Shown here piece after piece: positions 51,310 to 62,765 of a stretch of DNA of 64,000 nt. Source of the stretch: Pisolithus tinctorius (Eukaryota > Basidiomycota > Agaricomycetes > Boletales > Pisolithaceae); assembly GCA_024663395.1 (NCBI GenBank), contig JANFAH010000002.1, forward strand, positions 434,001-498,000. The letters run 5' to 3'. The notes under the pieces are model-generated. The model was not told where the DNA came from, did not search any database, and saw nothing but the letters and a program-made list of their open reading frames with translations. Position 1 is the stretch's first letter. Each line of letters starts with the position of its first letter. Both the position numbers and the translations under genes were made by a program.

Positions 51310-53386
51310 TGTGCCGAAGTATGGGACAGGGAATTGGTTTTTTCCTCTTGCACTTCCATTGATCAGGAGTGTTATGAGACGTTCATTCAGAACAATCCCT
51401 CGACATCAGTGCGGATGAGAGTAGTGTCCCCATTGCAGACTTAGGATTTGCTGACTTGGGAATAGTAGGTGTGACGTGTGACCCATCCATGGATCACGGT
51501 TCTCATGGAGTGGTACGGGTTATTGGCAGCTTTGCACAGCTGAACATTTTCGAAGGAAATGTCATTTCAGGGGTTTCGAATTGACCCGATACTTGGGTCT
51601 TTGGGTGGTTGTTGCCGTGGTCTCCCACTGTGCAGACGTTTGTGAATCCAGAAAAATTGTAGATAGAACAAACAAAGTTCTGCGATTCCGAAACCTTTGG
51701 CCTTCTTTTCCCCAACAGGAATGTCCCTCCAAATGTCTAGATCGAGACTCTTGGCACCGATTTTTGTAGGCAAAAGCATTCATCCATTTTCCGATCAAGT
51801 GCTGAGTAGCTATTCATCCTGGGGTAAGTGTAAGTTCGTTGGGTTGCTACATGGTTGATCATTGAACCCTTGCTTCTTTAGAAATGAAATTATCCACATG
51901 GTTGGGGAGCCAGGCGGAGAGTTCCAGTTGGCACGACCACGAATGTTCGCCGGTGGAATATGGTCGAATCAAAGTTCCGGAGCTGCAATATCGCACCACA
52001 AATCGACGTGCCCTGCAGGGGCATGCAGAATATACACAATGGCCTGGAATCAGGAAGTAGCCCTGCATGTAAGATGATGTTGTCACAGAGAGGTTAAAAG
52101 ATCACAGGACAAGTGCGGAATTGGAGCTAGCTGGCCAATCTTCTGTATGTCATAGAAGCAGAAAGGTCCGAGAGACGGCGAAGTTAAGACCGTGACAATC
52201 TGAGTCCTGTCTGCTGACCTACCGAATATTTCTGGGACCGCCCCCTAACGAGGTTTAGACATCCAAAAAGACCCTCCTGATATTTCCTGATCGTTTCCTA
52301 CTCAGCTACCAAACTTTCCATACTTCTTAGCTTGCCCAATCTCGCTCAAAACGGCTACCGTGGTAGCTGTCCCCTTATCCGAGTACCGCATCCTTGGACA
52401 GCTCCTCCCATCCCCGGTGCTGGAGGTTATTTCATATGCTAAATTAAACCTACCCCTGGCCTCCTCTTCAAGCGTCTTCCCAAGCGCGCGCGGAATCATG
52501 GGGAAAGCCAAGGCTTATCTTATCTAATTACCGCAGCGATGACGGGGCGATTGTGACCTGTGGGGATATGCCTGGCAGGGTCTTTCTTCTGGTTCCCGTA
52601 CAAGAACTGTAGTTCCACTGCCAAACCCTATCACGATATATGATGCTTGTGTCCGAGCAACGTAAAAGTGGTATTAGTGGGCCTTCCGTTGAATTTCGGT
52701 TACCTGTTGTCAATGGCTCCCGGACTGGGTCACGTCTACATTTGCGGGAGGTTGCATCCATGGTGTGCATTGATCATATGAGAGGAAAGGCGAATTTGGC
52801 TCTTTTCCGATGTGTCTGTCTCGTTTGTAAGGTAGACGATGAATTCCACGGCAACTAGAACCATTACCACTGGACCTTCACAGCCTTGAACGCGGGCCAG
52901 TCCTATGAGCGTCCTGCCTGTAGTAGCAGATTTTCTGCTTGTAGGAAATATTCAGCACGAACACCGGGAAACCTCCATTTGAAAATGATGACATTTGCAT
53001 AGACACCTACGCGCGTTCTTCACTGCCTCAAAGCGGTAGGACCTTGAATTCAATGAATGTAGGATTGTGATTGCTGCCTAAACCCCCGACGTGTCTGCTA
53101 TGTAAGTTTTACAGTACATTACTTACCGGTGTAATGGAAAGGGCGACAGCGCAATCGACATTCTCATCTTTCATCCTTTAGATGTCTCTTCGCCTAGGCC
53201 TTATATCGGGGCCACCACAGGTATGCAATCGCTATCGGCATCGGGTGATATTATAGAACTTGCTTGAGCGTGAACTTGCTTATGTGTGGTGTGATCACGT
53301 GCTTCCGATAACTCACGCATCCATTGCTTTGTGGTGTGGTCACGTGCCTCCGACAAGTCCTCCAGCGATCCTTCGCGACTCTGACC
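51310..53386. other. Gene-poor region; no gene recognised
   Basis: About 2 kb without a recognisable product. A minus ORF at 52302-52511 (69 codons) has ordinary protein-like composition but no known motif or context. Just before HOP2, GATCACGTGCTTCCGATAACT and GGTCACGTGCCTCCGACAAGT-like phrases (53277 and 53338) form a short tandem duplication of about 60 bases. Confidence 0.35.
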
Positions 53387-54174
53387 ATGGCAAGTAAAGC
53401 AAAAAATCCAGACGTCAAAGTTCTCAAAGGCCAAGAAGGCAGGGTGGCTACTGAAGAAGCTATTTAGCACGCTGATATCGCGCGTTATAGCGGAAGATGC
53501 GGTTTTACAGTACATGAAAAAGGTCAGTCATGGTGTGATCAATTCAAGCAAGCCGTTAGGAACGAACGCATACACACGCTCCCAACGCTCACTTCCCTCT
53601 CCAAACAAAAAACAGATGAACAGACCATTCGGCGCTGTCGATATTTCTGCTAATCTGAAGGGTGCTGTTCCGAAAACCCTGACAGCCAAAATTCTGGTTG
53701 CCCTCACCGAAAAGGGAGAGATTGTGCAGAAAACATACGGTACGTTAGGGTGCTGGTAAAGTAGCCGCGCGCGCATAATGCGTTGGGACTCCGTATATGC
53801 ACAGGAAAGACCAACTTCTACGTGGTAAATCAGGCCAAGGTCGAAACGCTACCGCAGGAAGAACTGCAGGGACTCGAAGCGGAGTGTAAATCCGTAGAAG
53901 ACGACAACTCCGCACTTTCTGCACAAGTCAAACAGCTTACAATAGGTTCACCTCTGACCTATACGTTAGTTCAGCGATCTGACTCATGCTAACTCGGCGA
54001 TATTTGCCCTTAGAACTTGCGAAGGTCGAAAGCACGCCTACAGATTCGGATATTGACGAGCAACTGGCCGAGGCAGAAGTGACTGTAAGAGAGATGCTTA
54101 GAGATCCCGCTGGCTCACGCATTCGCGTACATGTGACCTTGCTCTTCTTAGACTCAGAAGCTCCTGCCTTGTAG
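53387..54174 (+). pseudogene. hop2: HOP2 homologous-pairing protein, 3' end missing
   Basis: Five exons (53387-53438, 53491-53522, 53616-53739, 53805-53945, 54014-54174) read MASKAKNPDVKVLKGQEAED AVLQYMKK, then NRPFGAVDISANLKGAVPKT, ILVALTEKGEIVQKTYGKTNFYV and a coiled coil (LQGLEAECKSVEDDNSALSAQVKQL, STPTDSDIDEQLAEAEVTV). This is the winged-helix TBPIP/HOP2 domain and first coiled-coil part. HOP2 with MND1 helps Dmc1/Rad51 pair homologues in meiosis. The protein stops at about 170 residues, whereas HOP2 is usually 210-230: the C-terminal helical part that follows LRDPAGSR is absent and the next 170 bases lead into repeat copy B. The first intron has a GC donor (53439). A missed exon beyond 54174 is possible but I could not find one. 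Confidence 0.7.
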
Positions 54175-54349
54175 TCGACAAAAAAGTGTAGCCGCTGTCC
54201 GCGACCAGATCTGCAAATAGGTCCAGGAAGTACCTTCAGTCATCGTTCTTGCGGATGCCTCTCTAGGAAGGACAAAGCGAATCCCAAATGCTCTCTCAGA
54301 AGTGGGAATCTCCCTTCAGCGGTACTGGACTTGCAGATATTTGCAGAAC

Positions 54350-56160
54350 ACCTAGACGCCGTGAAAGCAACGTCGTGAAGGGCTCCTCGAACCCCACCCC
54401 CTGTGCATATAAGCACCACCCACCCCCGAGAGCACACCCAAGAACAGCAGTGAGAGATTGCGAGCGTTATAGGATACTGTAGTCTGTACGCACATAAACC
54501 TCTCAAGACGTATTACTATTATTTTCTTTCGGTGTGTTATGTTTGGGTGATTTCGGCTGAACTGTTCACGATGCCAATACATATTGCTAGTAGCGCGTCG
54601 TTCTTGCGCCCAAGTGTGGTATTCCTTGGGTATTCCAGTCAGAAGAAGGATGTTCCACACGCAAAGAAAATAGGCCCACGACGTTCTATGGTTTATTATT
54701 GTGATTTATTCCAGGACTCGTAAGCAAGTCCTGGTCTGTGCATGTGAGGACCTTCGTAACGCTCTCCCGTTCCGGACCCCCGGTCCTGAGCATGTCCGGA
54801 GGTAATGATTGGCAATGCATTCGCACGACCAAGATTGTTTACAGTAGTTTCTCTCCACCGAACACTGATGCAGTGTGAAGGGCCTGGATAGCTTTTCCCC
54901 CGAGAACTACGAGGTCATGTGAGCCCACAAACATTAGAACACGACTCTATCATGTAGAATTCAAACCAAACGGATGAGGGGGAAAAGGATGCGAAAGGCT
55001 TTCCAAAAACAAAATTGCAAGTCCACTACGGTGCCGGCGGCTATAGAAATTTCCGAGTCTTGGTATCGGTTCCAGGATATTCCCAAAAAAAAGTCGCAAT
55101 CCAGAGCGATTTCAATACCAATCTTCAATGTGACACAATACCAGGGAAGAATAATTAATAAGGACCGAACGCTGAGGATGTACGTAGGGGAGATGTACGG
55201 TCGGGTGAGATAGGGATAAACACGTCGAGAGAGTAGGTACGACAACGGAGCTATCTTACAGCTGTCGTCCTTTGTCTGTGCCTCGAAACTGAGTCTGCGA
55301 ATGTACAGACTCCTGGCGAAATACAGCTCACTATGTTCGTCGGAGTCGACGTCGGCAGATTGTTGCGGAATGCACGCGACCACTCATGGTGCGAGTATGC
55401 CTGCAAACATTGAGTTAAGACCTGTACAATCTGGTCCTGTGTCATGACCAGCACATGATCGCCACGTCGTCCAAAGCAACGACAAGAATACATAACTCGA
55501 CGTTGACGGTAAGGCGAGTGAATTCCTTATACAACCAGTCGTCCAAGTGTTCCAGGGTAGAAACGACTACCATCCTTCGATTTCGAGTCCGACTATATAA
55601 CAAAACTTGTTCTCTTCCTAGATCTCGGTACCACCGGGACAGTGTATATGACAGGGATTCGATGACCCACGGATTTCTGGTGTAAATTTCATTGACATAT
55701 GGTACCCCGCCCACACGAAAAAGCTGGGACTTACCATCAGGTGGGCTGAGAACTCTCAGTCCCACATGATTAACGACCATCTGAGGGACCACGGTAAGGA
55801 GAGGATCTCGACAAATGACTGCGCACCTACATTGGCTGCAAGGTTTTGGTGTGAGTCCGCTGAGTTCGCAGCAGCCATGTGTTCTACCAAGGGTCAATGT
55901 TTTGTAAGAGATCGGTTGTCTGACACACCGCATTACAGTAGAGGCTGTCACGAACTTGTAATGTATAGCGGAAACTTGCAGATACTGCTTCAAGATCTAT
56001 GGATGCAACCGAGGCGTCCCCAAATAACAGTGCTGGACATCCCCTAGTTCCCATGGGATGAATTTGCTAGAATTTTCCCGAGGGCTTAGAAGACATGGTG
56101 GCGCATACTGCTGATCAACTCTTACTGGTGATCAATAACAAGAAACGGCCGCCTGGCGGC
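54350..56160 (+). repeat. Long diverged direct repeat, copy B
   Basis: Partner of copy A at 45330-46905; the offset grows from about 9.02 to 9.25 kb along the alignment through small insertions. A minus ORF of 183 codons (55993-55442) lies in it, and part of that (YTRNPWVIESLSYTLS) lines up with YIDNLWVTKSLIHCS from copy A, so an ancestral coding region is possible. The copy begins close to the broken end of HOP2. Confidence 0.75.
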
Positions 56161-56940
56161 GGCATCAAGACTGCTTGATCCAACACAATAAGTGGAAGTA
56201 CTGCTTTGAGGATGTTACAGCTCTCTGGTACATGCCGGATATAGTGACCAAAAAGACGTGGTTATGGCTGAGACGACTCAGACATAGTGAAAGTTGCGTT
56301 GAGAGGGAATATGCAAAGAGCTGGCAGCTGGTGGATGAATCAGTGACTTGAAAGACAGAGGTATCAAGTACTTCGCGGTGATATCTGCAGACAGACAAAA
56401 CTATTGGCCGCTTGCGCAAGGATAACACAGGATGTTCATAAATCTACTACGCAGTAGACATGTAATATTCAGAGACCTTGGCAGAGAGTACTGGGGACTA
56501 ACTGCGTGTTTATCGAGGGGCGAAAAGGACTTACCAGATCTACAGACAATCAGCAGAATTGAAATCACTGCATCATCTTGGTGATTGATTAGTGATCGAA
56601 CTGATGACCTCTACGCAGCTTACCTACGTCGGAATGATGGTTCCGAAGGGGAGTGACCTACACGTCCTCGGGCATCGTACAGGAAGCGCGCAGGAACGTG
56701 GAGTTTCCGATTAGGATGACACATGCACGATGACATTCTTTGGGTTTTGGGGCCAAAACTTGAGCTTGAGAGCACCTGATACTCCCACTTATATAATCTA
56801 ATTAGACACAACATTGCTGTTTTGATGTCGGTCTAAGACGAGGCATTTGAGGTGTTTTCCCCCTCAATGAATAATTATTGAATACCGTAGAGTACTTAAA
56901 AAGATTAAGAGCCACTAATCTACCTGAGCCACACCAGGCG
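56161..56940. other. Region between repeat copy B and the 233-bp repeats; no gene seen
   Basis: Only short ORFs occur. Nothing recognisable. Confidence 0.35.
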
Positions 56941-57560
56941 CACTGGGATTTGTCATCAGCGCCCCGCCGATGCTTCCCACGCACGTGACGCGTCATCCCC
57001 GACACCTCTCGTCGCCGTTGTCGACAGCGAGCTCGCATATCTCAACAACTACACAACGTACAAGCATCGGACTTTCACGGCCGTATAGTACTCATGTCTA
57101 GCTAGCATTCTGTAACATATTATTAATTACCACTAGATACTATGTACTAAGCTACCAGAGCTGTGCCGCGTCGCACTAGGATTTGTCATCAACACACCAC
57201 CCGTACTTCCCACGCACGTGACGCGTCATCCCCGACACCTCTCGTCGCCGTTGCTGACAGCGAACTCGCATATCTCAACAACTACACAACGCGCAAACAT
57301 CGGACTTTCACGGCCGTATAGTACTCATGTCTAGCTAGCATTCTGTAACATATTATTAATTACCACTAGATACTAAGTACTAAGCTACCAGAGTGGTGCC
57401 GCGTCGCACTGGGCTTTGTCATCAACGCCCACCCGTACTTCCCACGCACGTGACGTGTCATCCCCGACACCTCTCGTCGCCGTTGTCGACAGCGAGCTTG
57501 CATATCTCAACAACTACACAATGCACAAACATCGGAATTTCACGAACATGTAGTATTCAT
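56941..57560 (+). repeat. 233-bp tandem repeat, two full and one partial copy
   Basis: Units start with CACT(G/A)GG(A/C)TTTGTCATCA at 56941, 57174 and 57407, exactly 233 bases apart. The copies are about 95 percent alike by eye; the third diverges after TCGGAATTTCACG at about 57540. Each unit contains GCACGTGACG(C/T)GTCATCC, CTCTCGTCGCCGTTG and CTAGCTAGCATTCTGTAACA. They lie just downstream of the KDZ transposase 3' end and could be subterminal repeats of that element. Confidence 0.9.
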
Positions 57561-57642
57561 ACGCAACTAGTGCCCTGTCACATGAAATCCCATATTCTCG
57601 CCAAAGTCAACTGATGCAAGGACATTTAAGTAATTTATCTAC

Positions 57643-60600
57643 TTATGTGTCTGTAGTAACACTTAGGATATGCTGCAACGCCTCGCATTGCTCCTCCAAA
57701 TCATCCCCATGATCATCGTCAAGGTCTTCATCGGCCTCCTCTTCGCCATCATCTGTACAAATAGGTGGGGATGACAATACGGACTGTATAGGGACCCGCT
57801 GCGGGACATGTGCGCTATCCCCTGGGCCACATGATACGCTAATGCCAGGGGTTAGGGTACCCCTGAATCCGGGGAGATGGGATATTTTTTCGAGGGTACG
57901 GAGGTGCAATGGGGTGAATCGGGAGCGGATGGCACGGTACCTAGAAATTTGGTATGCAAGCGCGGGGTTGGTATCCTGGTAGAGGGCTTCACAAGCCCGG
58001 AGGTAGCGGTCTTCGTCAATAAGATATGTAACAACACGACGAATCTCCACATTCAGGCGAACCACTTCTTCCTCAGCCTGGCATAACTTGAAATACATGT
58101 TTATGGCGAGGCGGGCAGTGGGTGACGCCCACGGGCGGGTCAATATGTCCTTCCGCGTATCTCTGAGAAGATCAAAGTCAGCTAGGAATGCGTACTCAAC
58201 AACCTCCTCAAATTCCAGTGTTCGACGGCCGAGGACTTTGGCTGCAGCATTATATTGGGAGAGGGCAGCCCGGATGGCAGCTGAGCGTGTTTGCAAGGCC
58301 TTGCCAATGTGCTTACGAAGTTTATAGCCTGCAATCGTCAGTGCGATACAAATTCGACTAAGGTGGACTTACCAGTGCCAGACTGGTTCATCTTTGACAG
58401 CTCGAAGATCCTTGACACAACCAATCGCTCAACGTTATCCAATGCCTGTTGATATTTTTGATTGGCGACCAGGCGGGCTGCCGCCTGCCATTCCTCGTCC
58501 TCCGGTACCCAGCGGCGTGTTATCTCGAGGCGTCCCTCGAGCTCCTGTACAGCCTTCAAGTCCTTTTCGTAGTTCTCTTGGGCATGGCGGCGCACGGTCT
58601 CCGCTTTCCTTGTCACACTGCTATCACTCCGAGGGGACGCTGCATCGTTAGCCATAATGACAGTCCATGTAGATAGGATCGACTCGAGGTGTTTGCTAAA
58701 TTTACTGATAGTCAGAACGCTAACCTCTCTATGTAATAGTGCCTACCTGCTCCCAGCTAGATTTACAAGCCGTTGCCAATATTCCATCTGCAGCGTTTCT
58801 TCCACAGGCTCGCGCAGGAGGGACCCGAGATATTCATGTTCTTCGTCCAACCAAAGCTTAAAGGTATCAGGGTCGCTTACTCCTAGCTCGCGCATCAGCC
58901 GTTCGAGGGTCAAGCGGCCATTAGAAAGAAGATCGAGGGCTTGTTTGTAGTTATTCAGTAAGAACTTTGCTGCTTAGGATTAGATACGTCGAGATGGGTA
59001 AGGTTAATTACTTACTGAGATTTGCGTACACTTCCAGTTCGTCATTGTGTTCAAAATAGCATGCAATTGCCTGCCTTCTGTGAAAAATTGACGCGTATCG
59101 AGTAGACGGCGCAAGGGCATTGCTCTTTGAAAAAGCCCTCTCGCAACCTTCGAGATCTTCGAGTCCGAGACCTTCGACGTAGGTTGTGAGGTTGTCTAAC
59201 TGACATAGCCTGTTATGAGCGTGGCCGTGGAATGCATTAACAAGAGACGTATAGTTGAGTGATCGTGCACGCTCGCCCAGGACGCTAGATGCTAGAGTGG
59301 TCTTGAATTGACAGCCGATGTCATATCCACCGCCCAAATCTGAACCAAACGCGTCGAGGAGTTTGGACGTCACCGCGAGCGCGTACTTGGACCTGTGTAT
59401 GAGTGAGTTTGCGAGTAGGGCTTTCTAAGTAGTCTACGTACTGTTCGCCACTTTGTACCATATCTGCGATAAGCAGGCAGAAGCCATGCCGACAGACTGC
59501 TATGAAGACTCCTGTTTCGTCAAATACGCTCCACATTTTTTGTGTAGCACTGTCCTTCATGTTTTTCCAGCGCTCCGCACAAAGGTTCCCATCACCATCC
59601 TATCATGCAGAAAGAAGTCTAGAAAATAAACGCGAACAGAACAACTTCTCACCTCCGCAACGATGCTGTGACCTGTCTGCTGTCTGGATGCAAATTTCTC
59701 GACAAAATCACGGGTCAGATATTGTTCATGATGAAACGCACCCTCCAGCATAGGATGAGAAGGGGTAAGAGGGGAAGCATCATCGAGGTTGCCATCCAGT
59801 ACCCTGGTCGCCACTCTCTTGAGAGAGTCATTCCCGTCCTGAGCAAATAGCATCTTGAATCGCATTGTCGGTTCGTCCTGCAATTCGTAAGTACAAGAAG
59901 GACAGCCGTGCTTGAGCCGCCAGTCAGGTTGATCGCGCTGCAGTGCCTGGTGCACAAGGTTCGAGACGAGTGCTAAAATTTGCAAGTAAACGTCGAGCGT
60001 GATGGAAAATTGACGTGAGCGGTGATTGTGAAATGGGACCTGGATGGTCAAGGGTTAGCGTTCAGGTACCTCGGAATATATATTAATCGCAAACCCCGTG
60101 TATATCGCAGAGCGATTTGACGTATCCCTGGATGGAAAGATGGGGGCAACGTTGACGAACAGTGTGGTACAGGTCAAGAGCTTGCACTGTAATGGCGACC
60201 TTGGGGGTAATGGGAGAGCACGGGATTAGACCGTGGCGCACGAGAGCTGAAGTTAGGTAACGATCAGTAGGCCCTACAGTTATAGAAGTCTTCTCAGCGC
60301 CTACTATGCCGTGAGTATCCGCACGTGTACTACAGTCGGATTGACTTACAGAAGACGTCTAACACCAGTACACTGAGTAGCCTGGTGTCTACGCCGTCGC
60401 TCCTCTGCTGTTCTTCCCGTGTACGTCGCTCATCCGAATCAAAAAATCCCCGTCCACTCGCACCCTTCCGGATCAAGGACCAGGCCATGTAAGCTTCCAC
60501 CATTGCACCCATTTGCACATTGAATGCAGCCGTCTGTTTAGCAGTACGATCCCGGAACGTACGATAATCCGGGCGTTTCCCCCCGATCTTCTGAGAAGCG

Positions 60601-61084
60601 CTGAACACAGTCAGTTATTATTACTTGGTCCCTGTTAATTCTAACCTTTTCCAGAATTCTCCCAATAACCCGCTGGTGAGTTCTTGAAACTCACCACCAG
60701 CATGACTGACATCAAGTGGCTCCGTTCCGTCCAGGACCATTGCGCCATACTCGTCGCTTTCGTATCCGTCGTCTGCGGCCTCACCGACTGAGTTGTTCAA
60801 CACCGGATCTCGCAGCGCCTCAAGCGCATGCTTCTCGGTCACAGTCATCTCTATCGAAAGTGAGCCTTTTTTGTTAACCGTAACAAAAACGTACCTCTTA
60901 GTCGCTCTTGTTTGCATTCTGCCGCATGTGCAGCCCATTCAGCGATTTTTCTTGGACCTGCCAATTCATGGAGAGTTCGCGTAACTCCTGCAGATTGGTG
61001 AACTTTGGTCTGGACCCAATGTATTTGCGAGGATGTCAAGCTTCTGCATCTGTGGGAGTGACGACGCGCTGCTCCCCCTGCCAT
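57643..61084 (-). CDS. KDZ-type (Kyakuja-Dileera-Zisupton) transposase, intact
   Basis: Ten exons (61084-60895, 60850-60646, 60600-60350, 60300-60095, 60039-59653, 59599-59442, 59392-59016, 58969-58747, 58695-58373, 58328-57643) join in phase to 1001 codons without a stop. Family landmarks, in order: HELAGPRKIAEWAAHAAE near the start; DYRTFRDRTAKQTAAFN; DVYLQILALV; DGDGNLCAERW; GSDLGGGYDIGCQF; NAFHGHAHNRLCQ; GLGLEDLEGCERAFSKSN; RYASIFHRRQAIACYFEHND; then LERLVVSRIFELSKMNQSGTGYKLRKHI and the C-terminal NIEIRRVVTYL with an acidic tail. These are the DDE-like core and C-terminal helices of the fungal KDZ family. I see no CxC1/CxC2 cysteine cluster at the N terminus. The gene is divergent from the next one across 165 bases. 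It should cut and paste DNA in the nucleus; intact frame suggests recent or current activity. Confidence 0.9.
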
Positions 61085-61249
61085 GACTGGCTTCCGTGCT
61101 TCATGCCATTGAGCGGGACCTATCCTCACCAAGACCACGTGACGTTACCGCACTGTCAAGACTTATTGCAAACTTATCTGCCGTCGCTAGCATTCGCACT
61201 CCTGTCCTTGAGTATTGTCCTTAGCACTGACCCACAAGCTTGTCTTACC
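61085..61249. promoter_or_regulatory. Divergent promoter region of the KDZ transposase and its neighbour
   Basis: The 165 bases between the two start codons contain CACGTGACG at 61136-61144, a palindromic E-box core also found in each 233-bp repeat and at 63678. No TATA box is evident. Joint regulation is inferred from the arrangement. Confidence 0.45.
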
Positions 61250-62119
61250 ATGGTGTCGAGCGTCGAAGGTAGGACAGAAGACTTATTTTTTTTTATCTAG
61301 GATTTTACATCTTGTTAGATGATGGTAGCTGGCAGATAGCACGATCTACAGAGCGAGATACGGAGGAGACGATCACGCGTATCACAACGACCAAGACTAC
61401 TCGTGAAGGGACTACGGAAACCAAGGTCAAAACCATGGTGAAACGTAGTCATGTTACCAGGACCACTCTTAGGAGTCCTCGAAAATGTAGTCCGTCAGCG
61501 ACAATTACTGGCTCTACCACTACCCCACCATCGGCCTCAAGCACCCCGCAATCCACTCCCAAGTCACAATCTGGTTCAGCCTTCCCCCCTTCAGTACCTC
61601 GTGCGTCCACGTCTCACAGCAGTGTCATTCCCCACCCATCGGATGTCCCGCGGCCAACTTCCCCACCTGAAGGGTTTTACCTCGTTATCGTCGGGCAAGA
61701 GGTTGGCATATTTTATACATGGTATTATTTGTTTTGTCTATCCTCTGTTCAGCTCAATCTCGAACCCATAGGAAAGATGCCGCATTGCGGGTTCTCGACG
61801 TCAGTGGCGCAGTTCACTACAAGTGTAAGACCTTCCAGCGAGCCCTTGCGGATTATACGGCCGCATATAACAACGGCGAACTGCGCGCGATCCCGATCCC
61901 TGGTGGGCCCTTCTGGCCCACGGCACCACGTACGCCCTCGCCCGCTCTCAGTGAAGGCGAACAATCCTACTGGGCTGAAGTGGACGACCTGTCAGATCTG
62001 TTTGGCTCAGTTCAACTCGGCCGCACTAAGACCTGGTGGGTTTCTTGCCCTTTCCAAAAGGTCGTTTTATTAATTGTAACAGCGATGCTACCCCGTCTTC
62101 ATCCACTGCGAATACTTAG
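61250..62119 (+). CDS. Protein with RNase H1 N-terminal (caulimovirus viroplasmin-like) domain
   Basis: Proposed exons 61250-61268, 61301-61721, 61772-62035 and 62083-62119 give 246 codons. A Thr/Lys/Ser/Pro-rich middle part leads to GFYLVIVGQEVGIFYTW, then across an intron DAALRVLDVSGAVHYKCKTFQRALADYTAAYNNGELRAI. This is the YxVxxGxxxGIxxxW...V.GxxxxxFxxxxEAxxxY pattern of the small RNase H1 N-terminal domain, which binds RNA/DNA hybrid or double-stranded RNA in RNase H1. No RNase H catalytic domain follows. Such proteins are abundant in mushrooms. The first intron would be only 32 bases, so the start is uncertain; without the last intron the frame would run to 62159. It is head-to-head with the KDZ transposase and probably part of the same element. 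Confidence 0.6.
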
Positions 62120-62765
62120 TAGTTACTACCGAAATCATGTCCTTTACTACTATCAATGACCGCAACATCTTGAATTGAAGTCTTAGGTGATCATATATGT
62201 GAATGAGCGTACTGTAGTCTACACTGTGACCCAAAATTGGTGCGCACGCGACATTGGTGATTGTACACGCCAGTGTTGCATGAACACAGTGTAGTGTGTG
62301 AACGAGTGTATTGTAGTCTACACATTGTGACCCAACATTTGTGTCCACACGACATTGAGGAATTCGATAAGGTAAATCAGTGCTATGCAATTTCCACAAT
62401 ATATCATGTAATGTCCAGGTATCGGACAATGACCGCTAGATAGTATATGAGCTAACGACGGCAAAGGCGTCACGCGTACGCCGATAGGGTATGTTTTCGA
62501 AGATACCGGTAGTGAATACTCTCTGATAGCAAACGGATTCACTATCATGTTCGCTATCACCACAACCCAATACACGTCTCCTGTAATTTGAATCACTAAT
62601 TTTACAAACCAGATTTCAAGCACGGGAATGTTTAGACATGAATTGTATGCAAAAGTACTACATAGAGAGGTAATAGCGAGACCCCGGACAAGGGGGGAGT
62701 TGAGGGAGCTGACACTTCAGATATCGGGCGAGGAATATATAGACGTAGTTTGTATGACGAACGGG
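62120..62765. other. Non-coding stretch with short direct repeats
   Basis: GTGAATGAGCGTACTGTAGTCTACAC...GCGACATTG (about 62199-62256) is repeated as GTGAACGAGTGTATTGTAGTCTACAC...ACGACATTG (about 62298-62356), 99 bases apart and diverged. An inverted pair GATAGC.. GCTATC flanks AAACGGATTCACTATCATGTTC at about 62526-62560. No gene is supported; a 68-codon plus ORF at 62628 is antisense to nothing conserved. Confidence 0.5.

Noticed and set aside
55442..55993. 183-codon minus ORF in repeat copy B as a gene
   Set aside because: Only part of it aligns with copy A, where it is broken by frameshifts and stops; no domain is recognised.
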